Assembly: GCA_910588555.1 (NCBI GenBank)
Contig: CAJUPC010000001.1
Location: forward strand, 18,860 to 82,859
DNA: 64,000 bases
Direction: 5' to 3'
DNA from: Candidatus Gastranaerophilales bacterium
GTDB taxonomy: Bacteria; Cyanobacteriota; Vampirovibrionia; Gastranaerophilales; Gastranaerophilaceae
Of this stretch, positions 16,745 to 25,140 are shown piece after piece; positions within the stretch are counted from its first letter, which is position 1; each line of letters begins with the position of its first letter. The notes beneath the pieces were generated by a model. That model did no database searches and had not been told where the DNA came from. It saw nothing but the letters and a program-made list of their open reading frames with translations. A program made the translations under genes and the position numbers.

Positions 16745-17815
16745 ATGAACCCTGAGCTTATGGAACGTTTTCTTGCAAAGAAAGCTAAAAAATTAGGAAT
16801 TTCTGTAGAAGAATTAAAAACTCAGAACGCTTCTGCTGCTGAAAAGTCTTATGAACCTTTGCCGTCACAGCCTGAAAAGGTTGAAGTGCCGTCATATGTT
16901 TTCGGGCCTGCTAAAATGGAAGATGTAAAACCTGTTGAAGCACCTGTTGAAATTACAGATAACCGCGAAAATAAGTTTGCGTTGATTGGTTATCCTTTAG
17001 GGCATTCATTGTCAAAAATTATTCATGAAGCGGCTTTTAAAAGTTTGGGTATTGAAGCGGTTTACGAAATTTTGGAAACCCCGCCCGATGATTTGGTTGA
17101 TAGAATTAAATTTTTGAAAACAAACGGCTTTAAAGGTTTTAATGTAACAATACCTTTAAAACTTCCTGTGTCATTATTTGTTGATGAAGTTGACAAGTAT
17201 GCGGATTTGGCGCGTGCGGTTAATACAGTTTATGTTGAAGCGGATAAGTCGTTAAAGGCATATAATACAGATGTAATCGGCTTTAAACGTGCAATTCCGT
17301 CGGATATTGATTTGCGTGGTAAAAAAGTTGCAATTCTTGGCACAGGCGGAGCGGCACATGCGGCTTGTGTTGCATTGACAGAGTGCGGAGTAAAAGAGAT
17401 TGCGTTTTTTACAAGAAATATTCCGAATTCTATTGAACTGATGAATTATGTTAGACGTAAATTTCCGTCAATTGATTTTAATGTTTACCAAATTCAAAAT
17501 ATAAGAAGCTTGGAAGAGTATTCAATGCTTGTGAATACAACGCCGATTGGAATGCTTGGAAAGGCAGGAGATATGTCTCCTGTTGAGCTTTCAGCGCTTC
17601 AAACATTAATGCATGACGCGCTTGTTTATGATGTTATTTATAACCCTAAAAAAACGGTTTTGATAAAGAGTGCAGAAAAGCTTGGTTTAAGGACAATAAC
17701 AGGGCTTGATATGCTTATTTATCAGGCAATTGCGGCACAAGAAATCTGGTTTGGCAGACAAATTGGTATTGATGTTTTTAAAGACATGAAAATCGCTGCA
17801 CTTGAAAACTTATAA
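16745..17815 (+). CDS. aroE: Shikimate dehydrogenase with an N-terminal extension
   Basis: A 356-residue protein; the catalytic part begins near residue 76 (FALIGYPLGHSLSKIIHEAA) and is of normal length. Shikimate-binding residues are visible in HSLSK, NVTIPLK and NTDVIGF, and the NADP fold in GTGGAAHAA. It reduces 3-dehydroshikimate in aromatic amino acid synthesis. The extra N-terminus has a lysine-rich helix (first 25 residues) and a Pro/Glu-rich linker; I do not recognise it. AGGAG precedes the start. Confidence 0.93.
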   Translation: MNPELMERFLAKKAKKLGISVEELKTQNASAAEKSYEPLPSQPEKVEVPSYVFGPAKMEDVKPVEAPVEITDNRENKFALIGYPLGHSLSKIIHEAAFKSLGIEAVYEILETPPDDLVDRIKFLKTNGFKGFNVTIPLKLPVSLFVDEVDKYADLARAVNTVYVEADKSLKAYNTDVIGFKRAIPSDIDLRGKKVAILGTGGAAHAACVALTECGVKEIAFFTRNIPNSIELMNYVRRKFPSIDFNVYQIQNIRSLEEYSMLVNTTPIGMLGKAGDMSPVELSALQTLMHDALVYDVIYNPKKTVLIKSAEKLGLRTITGLDMLIYQAIAAQEIWFGRQIGIDVFKDMKIAALENL

Positions 17816-17908
17816 GTTGTTAATTTTTGTTAAGATAAAACAATACTAAAAAGCAATTATTTTATCTTTATATACTTTATATATACAGATAAGAGATTGA
17901 GGATAATT

Positions 17909-17968
17909 ATGGTACGTTTTATTCAGAACAATTTTATTGGAATGCCGAATATGTTTATGACAAAATAA
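17909..17968 (+). other. Short upstream reading frame, probable true 5' end of the next gene
   Basis: A 19-codon frame with a good ribosome site (GAGG, then ATAATT before ATG) encodes MVRFIQNNFIGMPNMFMTK and stops at TAA 17966-17968. One base out of this frame, the sequence continues as NCCHHHNNNMMHSTFGYGF into the following gene, which has no ribosome site of its own. Removing the T at 17966 joins the two. Confidence 0.55.
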
Positions 17969-17993
17969 CTGTTGTCATCATCATAATAATAAT

Positions 17994-18470
17994 ATGATGC
18001 ATTCTACGTTCGGATATGGTTTTAAACAGCCGATGATGTTTGGCGGTTGTGTTCATAATCATCACAGTTGTAATGGCGGCGGAGGCGGTTCTGATGATGG
18101 TATTGGAAAAGCTATGCTCTGGGGTGCAGGACTTGGCGGTGCGGCAGCTTTGTTAATTGCTTTTAACAAACCTATCGGAAAATTCCTCGGTATGTGCGGA
18201 AAAGGCATTGGACAGGGTGCAACTTGGTTGTGGAATAAGGCATTGAAACCCGCAGGACAAGCTATTGGAAAGGCTGCCTCATGGACTTGGAATAAAATTT
18301 TGAAGCCTGTCGGTAAAGGCATAGGTAATTTCTTTAAATCTATTTGGAATGGCATAAAAGGAATATTTAAAAAGAAACCTAAAAATGTTGACGAAGTTAA
18401 GCCTAAAGAAGCTGAGGTTAAAAAGCCTGAAGTGACTAATTCAGCTGACAAAACAGCTGCAGCTGAATAG
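17994..18470 (+). CDS. Gly-rich hypothetical protein, apparently frameshifted at its 5' end
   Basis: A 158-residue product if translation began at 17994, but that ATG lacks a ribosome site and the better start is at 17909 in another frame. It has a His/Asn/Gly-rich N-terminus (HNHHSCNGGGGGSDDG), a hydrophobic segment (about residues 40-58, LWGAGLGGAAALLIAFNKPI), then Trp-containing repeats of the type WNKxLKPxGxxIGKAASW, and a Lys-rich tail. I do not recognise the family. The amphipathic Gly/Trp repeats suggest membrane association. It ends one base before the convergent ABC permease gene. Confidence 0.6.
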   Translation: MMHSTFGYGFKQPMMFGGCVHNHHSCNGGGGGSDDGIGKAMLWGAGLGGAAALLIAFNKPIGKFLGMCGKGIGQGATWLWNKALKPAGQAIGKAASWTWNKILKPVGKGIGNFFKSIWNGIKGIFKKKPKNVDEVKPKEAEVKKPEVTNSADKTAAAE

Positions 18471-18471
18471 A

Positions 18472-19701
18472 TTATTCATATCTTAATGCATCAATAGGAT
18501 TGAGCAATGAAGCTTTATAAGCGGGGTAATACCCGAATAAAACTCCTATTGCGCCTGAAAATCCGAGTGACAAAATTATTGAAAAACTTGATACGGATAT
18601 AGTCATTCCGCCAAGAATTTCCATGGTTTTTGCTCCTGTGACACCGATTAGAACTCCGATTAATCCGCCGATTATTGATAATAAAAATGATTCTATCAAA
18701 AATTGTATACGAATGTCAGAAGCTTTTGCACCTATTGCCATACGAATTCCGATTTCTTTTGTACGTTCGGTTACCGAAACGAGCATAATGTTCATAATGC
18801 CGATACCGCCTACAAGCAATGAAACTGAGGCAATTGCACCAAGCAGAAGTGACATTGTTTTTGCAGAAGATTTAATTGTTTCCTGCATTTCGGCTAAATT
18901 TCTTATTTGAAAATCATCTTCTTGATTTTTGCCGATGTGGTGACGCTTTCTAAGAATTTCGTTTATATCATTTTCAAGCTGTGTCATAACATCTGCATTC
19001 TGTGCCTGTACATTAATCATACTAACAGTTCCGGGGAATGCTGTTCCGAAAACTTTTTTTTGCGCGGTTGTAATCGGTATAAATACCAAATCATCCTGAT
19101 CCATTCCCATTCCGCTCTGTCCTTTGATTTTTAAAGTTCCTATAACTTTGAATGGAATATTTCCTACTCGGATAGTTTTTCCGATAGGGTCCATGTCCCC
19201 AAAAAGCTCGGTTGCGACTGTGTTTCCGATAATGGCAACTTTTGTTGTGTTTTTTATATCTTCGGGTATAAAATTTCTTCCGTCAGCAATTTCATAATTT
19301 CTTATGCTTAAGTAAGAGGCTGTTGTGCCTGCAACTGATGTTGCCCAGTTTTGGTTCCCGTAAGTAAGTTGTTTGGATTCTGAAGAATACGGCGCGACAG
19401 CTAAAACTCCCTGAGCATTGTTATTTATAGCTTCTGCGTCTTTAATTGTTAATGTCGGGCGGGTTCCCGAGCCCATTCTGACGCCGCCTGATGTAACAGA
19501 ACCTGAACGTATCATTAATAAATTACTTCCCATTGCTTCCATATCTTTGGCTATTTTTTGACTTGCGCCTGTTCCGACTGCAAGCATAATGATTACAGCG
19601 CTTACGCCGATAATTATACCTAAACTTGTGAGCATTGAGCGCATTTTATTTATTTTTAAAGATACTATTGCCATTTTTAATGTTGATTTAAAATCTATCA
19701 T
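18472..19701 (-). CDS. MacB-type ABC transporter permease
   Basis: A 409-residue FtsX/MacB-family permease: an N-terminal membrane helix (MRSMLTSLGIIIGVSAVIIM), a large periplasmic MacB core domain, and three C-terminal helices with TERTKEIGIRMAIGAKASDI. Unlike E. coli MacB there is no fused ATPase domain; the ATPase is the next gene upstream, overlapping by four bases. With MacA and TolC in the same operon it should form a tripartite export system. The substrate (macrolide, lipopeptide or other) cannot be told. Confidence 0.92.
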   Translation of the reverse strand: MIDFKSTLKMAIVSLKINKMRSMLTSLGIIIGVSAVIIMLAVGTGASQKIAKDMEAMGSNLLMIRSGSVTSGGVRMGSGTRPTLTIKDAEAINNNAQGVLAVAPYSSESKQLTYGNQNWATSVAGTTASYLSIRNYEIADGRNFIPEDIKNTTKVAIIGNTVATELFGDMDPIGKTIRVGNIPFKVIGTLKIKGQSGMGMDQDDLVFIPITTAQKKVFGTAFPGTVSMINVQAQNADVMTQLENDINEILRKRHHIGKNQEDDFQIRNLAEMQETIKSSAKTMSLLLGAIASVSLLVGGIGIMNIMLVSVTERTKEIGIRMAIGAKASDIRIQFLIESFLLSIIGGLIGVLIGVTGAKTMEILGGMTISVSSFSIILSLGFSGAIGVLFGYYPAYKASLLNPIDALRYE

Positions 19702-20393
19702 ATTTTAGCTTTCTTTTCATCAGAAATTATATTTCCGTCTTTGAACCTAACAACCCGTTGGCAATATTCTGCTATATCAGGTTCGTGGGTTACAAGAACT
19801 ATTGTTTTGCCTGTTTCTCTGTTAAGGTTTACAAAAAATTCCATAACCTCAATACTTGTTTTTGTATCAAGATTTCCGGTGGGTTCATCTGCGAGTATCA
19901 AAGGCGGGTCATTGACAATTGCACGTGCAATTGCAACCCTTTGCTGCTGACCGCCCGACATTTGGTTAGGCATGTGGTCTTCACGTTTTGAAAGTCCGAC
20001 AATTTCCAGTGCTTTTTTTGCAAGGACAATTCTTTCTTCTTCGGGAATTCCTTTATAAATCATAGGAAGTTCTACATTTTCAAGCGCAGATGTTCTGGAA
20101 ATTAGATTAAAGCCTTGAAAAACAAATCCCATTTTTTCGTTTCTTACCCGTGCAAGATTGTCATTATCAAGTGAAAGCATATCAATTCCGTCAAGGAAAT
20201 AACTTCCTGAATTAGGTTTGTCGAGAGTTCCGAGCATATTCATAAAAGTTGATTTTCCCGAACCTGACGCTCCCATAATCGCTACAAACTCACCCTGTTC
20301 AATAGTAAGTGAAACGCAATTTAGGGCGTTGAAATAATCATCGCCTGTTTGATAAGTTTTTATCGCGTCTTTAACTTCTATTAGTTTGTACAT
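19698..20393 (-). CDS. MacB/LolD-type ABC transporter ATP-binding protein
   Basis: A 231-residue ATPase. Walker A is GASGSGKST, the Q-loop region GFVFQGFNLI, the signature SGGQQQRVAIARA, and Walker B LILADEPTGNLD. The sequence is of the MacB/LolD class that powers mechanotransmission rather than transport through the membrane domain. It lies between the adaptor (0-base gap) and permease (4-base overlap) genes. Confidence 0.95.
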   Translation of the reverse strand: MYKLIEVKDAIKTYQTGDDYFNALNCVSLTIEQGEFVAIMGASGSGKSTFMNMLGTLDKPNSGSYFLDGIDMLSLDNDNLARVRNEKMGFVFQGFNLISRTSALENVELPMIYKGIPEEERIVLAKKALEIVGLSKREDHMPNQMSGGQQQRVAIARAIVNDPPLILADEPTGNLDTKTSIEVMEFFVNLNRETGKTIVLVTHEPDIAEYCQRVVRFKDGNIISDEKKAKI

Positions 20394-21575
20394 CTAAAAC
20401 ATCCTTGGTCCGCGGCGCATATTCTGTTTGTTTTTCGAATTTTTGCCGAGTATGCCTGTGATTACCTTATCGCCTTCTGCTATTTCTTTTGAATTAACCT
20501 CTGTTGAAGTATCATCGCTTGCACCTGCTTCAATGTCAATTCGTTTTGGTTTGTTTTTATCCAAAATCCATAGCCCTTGCGATTTGTATTTTTGTCCGTC
20601 AGTGTTAGGGGTGAATTTTAATGCAATATTGGGAACGCATATTACATCTATACGTTCGTTTGTAATTATTGATACATTTGCAGTCATACCGGGTTTAAGT
20701 TTCAAATCTTCATTGTTTACATCAACAATTACAGTGTAGGTTACGACATTTGAAACAGTTGTCGGTGAAAGTCTTACCTGAGTAACTTTTCCGAAAAAAT
20801 CGCTGTCGGGATAACCGTCAAGTGTATATTTAACGTCTTGTCCTTCCTTAACTTTTCCGATATCGGCTTCTGAGACACTCACTTCTATCTGCATTTTGGT
20901 TAAATCCTGTGCGATAGTGAATAATTCCGGTGCTTGAAAACTTGCAGCAACAGGCTGTCCAAGGTCAATTTCTCTTGAAATTACGGTTCCGTCAACGGGT
21001 GCGATAATTTTTGTATAGCTCAAATTTGTTTGAGCGGTTCTCAAAGACGCTTGATACTGGTTTATTTGTGCCCTTGCAGCATTAATTTGTGCCAAATCAG
21101 ATTTATATGTGCTGTATTTTTCGTCTAATTCACTTTTTGCAACGAAGTTTTTGGCATAAAGAGTTTTGTATCTTTCATATTGTTTTTGGTCGTAATCCGC
21201 AATTGCTTGAAGTTTTGAAAGGTTTGCCGCGGCATTATTGATTTGTGCCTGATTTTGCTGCACCTGTGCTTCAAAGTTTGCTGGGTCGATTTGTGCAAGA
21301 AGCTGACCTTTTTTAACCTCGGAGTTAAAGTCTACATAGATTTCTTTTATTAGACCGGAAACCGTAGAACCTACAGAAACAGTATTTACAGGATTAATTG
21401 TGCCCGACGCTTCTACAAATTGTGTAATTGTACAGCGGTTAGCAGTTTCTGTTTTATATTTGATTTTTTTGCTGTTTGCCGTTGCAATTGCTCCGATTAG
21501 GATTAATGCTGTAATTATTGCGGCAATTACAATATATCTTTTTTTTATTTTCAAATCTTTTAATTTTTCAATCAT
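20394..21575 (-). CDS. MacA-like periplasmic adaptor protein
   Basis: A 393-residue HlyD-family adaptor. One N-terminal membrane segment (about residues 14-32) is followed by the split biotinyl-lipoyl domain (VGSTVSGLIKEIYVDFNSEV and IIAPVDGTVISREIDLGQPV) around a long coiled-coil hairpin (about residues 100-185), then beta-barrel and membrane-proximal domains. It links the MacB permease to TolC. It starts 2 bases after the TolC gene and touches the ATPase gene. Confidence 0.93.
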   Translation of the reverse strand: MIEKLKDLKIKKRYIVIAAIITALILIGAIATANSKKIKYKTETANRCTITQFVEASGTINPVNTVSVGSTVSGLIKEIYVDFNSEVKKGQLLAQIDPANFEAQVQQNQAQINNAAANLSKLQAIADYDQKQYERYKTLYAKNFVAKSELDEKYSTYKSDLAQINAARAQINQYQASLRTAQTNLSYTKIIAPVDGTVISREIDLGQPVAASFQAPELFTIAQDLTKMQIEVSVSEADIGKVKEGQDVKYTLDGYPDSDFFGKVTQVRLSPTTVSNVVTYTVIVDVNNEDLKLKPGMTANVSIITNERIDVICVPNIALKFTPNTDGQKYKSQGLWILDKNKPKRIDIEAGASDDTSTEVNSKEIAEGDKVITGILGKNSKNKQNMRRGPRMF

Positions 21576-21577
21576 TT

Positions 21578-23008
21578 TTAATCCTCAATTGTTGTTGTAA
21601 TGCTTTGCGGCAGTGCGATTGCTTTTTCCAAATCCGCTCTTGCAACATTATACTTGTAAACCGTTTGAACGTAATTTACCTGCGCGTTATTGTAATTCAC
21701 TTTTGCGTCTTGCAATTCTATGTAATCACCTAATCCGACAGCATATCTGCCGTCTGCAAGTTCAAAGTTTTCAAGTGTCTGTTTGACTTTTACGGCTAAA
21801 AGCGGGATTTGTTTTTCCAATTGAACCATATTTATATAAAGGTTCTGAACTTCAAAATAAATATCCTGTTTTGCAAGTTCAATGTCGTTTTCGGCCATAT
21901 CTACCTGAATTTTTGCGTTATCAATTTTGTGTTTTTGACCTTTGATATTTACGGATGATGAAAAATTTAAACCTACATTAAATGAATTTGAATTATATTG
22001 GTCGCGATATCCGTATCCTGCCGAAGCGGCAAGTTCGGGTAGATATTCTCTTTTGGTGTATTTTAAGGCTTCTTTTACGGCTTTTAATGATGCGTCAAGT
22101 GACATTAAATCAGGGCGGTTTTTGTATGCAAGTTTGACCGCTTCATCAAAATTATATTTAAAAGGTTCAAATTTATAATTCTCAAGTACGTTAATTTTTT
22201 CTACATGTGAAGTTAAAAACGCATTTCCGATTTCATCAGGCGGTAAACTTAAATCAGGTTTATCGTCAATTTTTTCAAGATTTACGGGAGCATTGTTATT
22301 TTGAAAATTAAATGTTTCTGTGTTTTCAATTTCGTATTCGGGAGCAAAAGCCAGATACATTGAGTTGTTAAGTTTTACCAGCGCATTTTGATAAAGCTTT
22401 TCCGACTCTACAAGCGTAACTTTTGAATCGCTCAGATAAACCTCTGCATTAACAAGGTCGATTTTAGATTTTATTCCTTCGTCAAAATAAGCCTTTGTGC
22501 GCTGGTAGTTGCGTTCGTTAATTTGAACATTAGCTCTGTTGACGTCCATTGTCGCTTTTGCGGCAAGAACTCCGTAATAATTGGTTTTTACGGTAAAAAT
22601 CGTATCAAGCACAATATCGTTGAAATTATATAATGCGGCAATTCTGTCAAAATTATACATTCTGATATTTGCGTTTGTTTTGCCAAAATTCCAAATTAGT
22701 TGTTTAATATTAGCTTCTGCAGAATAAATGTTTGAATTTGAATTCCGTCTGTCGGTTCTGTTTTCTGTTATATTATAACCGGTGCCGACTCCGAGGGTGG
22801 GGAAATATCCTGATTTAGCAACACCAAGATTGCCTTTTGCAAGTCCGTAATTGTATCTTGCTTTTTTTATCTGGGGGCTGTTTTGAAGCGCGAGTTGAAT
22901 ACAGTCGTTTATACCAAGCACACTTTGTTTTTCAATGCTGATTTTTTCAACTGCAAAACACGAATTTACAGATAATAATAGAACTAAAATTAGAAAAGCT
23001 TTTCTCAT
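21578..23008 (-). CDS. TolC-family outer-membrane efflux protein
   Basis: A 476-residue protein with a signal peptide (MRKAFLILVLLLSVNSCFA) and two structural repeats of the outer membrane efflux protein family, each with long helices such as LAAKATMDVNRANVQINERN and the conserved region near LKYTKREYLPELAASAGYGY. It forms the trimeric outer-membrane channel of the export system. As first gene of the operon it is followed by MacA, ATPase and permease on one transcript. Confidence 0.93.
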   Translation of the reverse strand: MRKAFLILVLLLSVNSCFAVEKISIEKQSVLGINDCIQLALQNSPQIKKARYNYGLAKGNLGVAKSGYFPTLGVGTGYNITENRTDRRNSNSNIYSAEANIKQLIWNFGKTNANIRMYNFDRIAALYNFNDIVLDTIFTVKTNYYGVLAAKATMDVNRANVQINERNYQRTKAYFDEGIKSKIDLVNAEVYLSDSKVTLVESEKLYQNALVKLNNSMYLAFAPEYEIENTETFNFQNNNAPVNLEKIDDKPDLSLPPDEIGNAFLTSHVEKINVLENYKFEPFKYNFDEAVKLAYKNRPDLMSLDASLKAVKEALKYTKREYLPELAASAGYGYRDQYNSNSFNVGLNFSSSVNIKGQKHKIDNAKIQVDMAENDIELAKQDIYFEVQNLYINMVQLEKQIPLLAVKVKQTLENFELADGRYAVGLGDYIELQDAKVNYNNAQVNYVQTVYKYNVARADLEKAIALPQSITTTIED

Positions 23009-23052
23009 AATATTATAACGATTAAAGCATAATTTTTGTTCATTTCAATCGT

Positions 23053-23307
23053 TTATGAGGGGGAAATTTTTTCGTTATCGACTTGCAATGTTATTATTTT
23101 TTGATGTAAGCTGTCTGCAAAATCTTTTGTCTTGTTAGCTTTTTGTCTGATTATATGGATTATGCTTTCTAAATAATAACATTCTTCAGAAGCCATCAAA
23201 CTTTCATCAAAAGAGTTTTTTAAAGTTTTGGTAAGTCCGTCAAGCTCATCAAGTTTAATAGCGAGATGTCTGTATTTTTCAACTATACTGTCAAGTTGTG
23301 TTTGCAT
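23053..23307 (-). CDS. Small coiled-coil hypothetical protein
   Basis: An 84-residue, mostly helical protein with heptad-like hydrophobic spacing (LDSIVEKYRHLAIKLDELDG) and no signal peptide. AGGAGA precedes the start. It is divergent from the XRE gene at 23427, and a 32-base perfect palindrome lies between them. I do not recognise the family; co-control with the regulator is likely. Confidence 0.6.
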   Translation of the reverse strand: MQTQLDSIVEKYRHLAIKLDELDGLTKTLKNSFDESLMASEECYYLESIIHIIRQKANKTKDFADSLHQKIITLQVDNEKISPS

Positions 23308-23358
23308 ATTTCTTTCTCCTATTATAATGTAATTTTTTATAATAATATGTTGTTATAA

Positions 23359-23390
23359 ATACTATTATATTTATATAAATATAATAGTAT
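23359..23390. promoter_or_regulatory. 32-base perfect palindrome, probable operator
   Basis: The half-site ATACTATTATATTTAT is followed directly by its exact reverse complement, with no spacer. It lies between the divergent coiled-coil gene and XRE gene. A perfect palindrome this long is unlikely by chance even in AT-rich DNA; a binding site for the neighbouring XRE dimer, or a cruciform, are the obvious readings. Confidence 0.6.
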
Positions 23391-23426
23391 GAGGAAATAT
23401 TTTTTGCAACATTTAAAATAAAATAT

Positions 23427-23645
23427 ATGAAGAAAAATAAAGATATAAAAGATTTAGGATTTAATATAAAAATAGAACGAATGAGGCAAGGCTTATCTCA
23501 AGAACAATTAGCAGAAAAAGCAGAGTTATCAAATTATCAGCATATCAGTAAAATAGAAAAAGGTGATATTGATATGCGCGTTTCAACGCTTGTAAAAATC
23601 CTCCGCGCTCTTAAACTTAAATTTGAGGATTTAATTGAGTTGTAA
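23427..23645 (+). CDS. XRE-family transcriptional regulator
   Basis: A 72-residue single-domain helix-turn-helix protein (GLSQEQLAEKAELSNYQHIS as the recognition region, then a third pair of helices). It is the likely ligand of the palindrome at 23359-23390. It resembles small chromosomal XRE regulators of mobile-element origin, but no phage or transposon genes are near. Confidence 0.85.
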   Translation: MKKNKDIKDLGFNIKIERMRQGLSQEQLAEKAELSNYQHISKIEKGDIDMRVSTLVKILRALKLKFEDLIEL

Positions 23646-23699
23646 CCACTTGAAATTTTTATCAGCAAGATAAGCAATAGCGCTTTTAGATTTGTAAAG

Positions 23700-25139
23700 C
23701 TAATCTTTCAGTGTCCAAAAATCTCTCTGCAAAAGGACTAAGAACGGAATTAATTCCAAACGGCCGACTAACATATTTACGATAAAAATAAATTTTGAAG
23801 CTGTGTGCATACTGTCAAAATTACCCATTGGACCTGTTGAAACAGCAACCCCCGGACCGATATTGCCAAGAGATGATATTGCACCTGTCAAGCCAACAGC
23901 GGTATTTTGTTCAAGGATTGACATAATTACGGCTGTGACCGCAAAAATCAGGATATAAAAGAACACAAATACAATTATCTGTCTTGCGACTTCGGGTACA
24001 ATTGTTTTATTATCTATTTTTATATTCACAATAGCATTAGGATGTAATATTCTTACCAATTCACTCTTCATTGATTTGAACACAACAAGCCATCTCGCGA
24101 TTTTTACACCGCCGCCTGCAGAACTTGCACATGAGCCCATAAACATTACGATAAACAATATTAATTTTGATGTGTAATCCCATTTTTCAAAGTCCACACT
24201 TGCAAATCCCGATGATGTTGTTATGCTGATAACCTGAAATAATGCGTCGGTAAAATTGTGGAAATGCAATGAAGCAGTGATTAAAACCGCCATTAATATA
24301 ACAAGCAGAAAATAAGTTCTGAATTCTTCATTTTTAAACAGAAGCAATGGATTTTTTTGTGCCACTACTTTATATTGAAGGTTAAAACTTGCGCCTGCAA
24401 GAAACATGAAAATAAGAACAATCCAAGTTATATGGTTTGAATGATATCCCATAATGCTTTCGGCGTGAGGTGAAAATCCGCCTGCCGATAATGTGGATAA
24501 TGAGTTGCAAACCGCATCAAACGCAGGCATACCCGCAAATACAAGCAAAATTATTTCCAAAATTGTTAAACCTGCATAAATTTTCCACAATGCAGAGGCT
24601 GTATTTCTTATACGTGGAGTAAATTTATCTTCTGTAGGTCCGGGAGCTTCCGCAAAAAACATTTGACGGCCTGCAACCGCAAATTGCGGTAATATTGCAA
24701 TAAACAGGACGATAATTCCCAAACCGCCGAGCCATTGTGTAAATGAGCGCCAGAAGAAAAACGCGTGCGGATAATCATAATGTGTTAAAATTGTCGCACC
24801 TGTTGTTGTAATACCCGATATTGATTCAAATAAAGCATTTATCGGACTTAATCCGTAAAACAAATAAGGTATTGCAGCTACAAGTCCGAAGATAATCCAC
24901 GATAAAGCAACCGTAAATAGAGCTTCGGCTTTTTTAATGTCATTTAAATTTTCTAATGTATCAGGAACAGTTTTTCTCAAGCCCGCGCCAAGAAGCATTG
25001 AAATAACAGAAGCAGTCAAAAACGGTAAAATAGAGCCGAGTTCGCCGTAAACCAGTGCAACAATAACCGGAATAAGGATTACAAGTCCTATGTATATCAA
25101 AGTTAAACCGAGTGCATAAGCCAAATAATTTAAACGCAT
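23700..25139 (-). CDS. trkH: Trk-type potassium uptake protein TrkH
   Basis: A 479-residue potassium transporter with four repeated helix-pore-helix units. The filter regions carry the expected glycines: SGITTTGATIL, STLSAGGFSPH, TSSGFASVDF and SLGNIGPGV. K+ uptake needs the cytoplasmic TrkA subunit, encoded one base upstream. The product acts in the inner membrane in K+ and turgor balance. Confidence 0.96.
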   Translation of the reverse strand: MRLNYLAYALGLTLIYIGLVILIPVIVALVYGELGSILPFLTASVISMLLGAGLRKTVPDTLENLNDIKKAEALFTVALSWIIFGLVAAIPYLFYGLSPINALFESISGITTTGATILTHYDYPHAFFFWRSFTQWLGGLGIIVLFIAILPQFAVAGRQMFFAEAPGPTEDKFTPRIRNTASALWKIYAGLTILEIILLVFAGMPAFDAVCNSLSTLSAGGFSPHAESIMGYHSNHITWIVLIFMFLAGASFNLQYKVVAQKNPLLLFKNEEFRTYFLLVILMAVLITASLHFHNFTDALFQVISITTSSGFASVDFEKWDYTSKLILFIVMFMGSCASSAGGGVKIARWLVVFKSMKSELVRILHPNAIVNIKIDNKTIVPEVARQIIVFVFFYILIFAVTAVIMSILEQNTAVGLTGAISSLGNIGPGVAVSTGPMGNFDSMHTASKFIFIVNMLVGRLELIPFLVLLQRDFWTLKD

Positions 25140-25140
25140 A

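Noticed and set aside
18062..18451. 129-codon open frame on the - strand
   Set aside because: It mirrors the Gly-rich gene on the + strand; its prolines are the reverse of the glycine codons.
18472..23008. Lol lipoprotein-release system
   Set aside because: The operon includes a HlyD/MacA adaptor and TolC, which fit a MacAB-TolC exporter; LolC/E occur without these.
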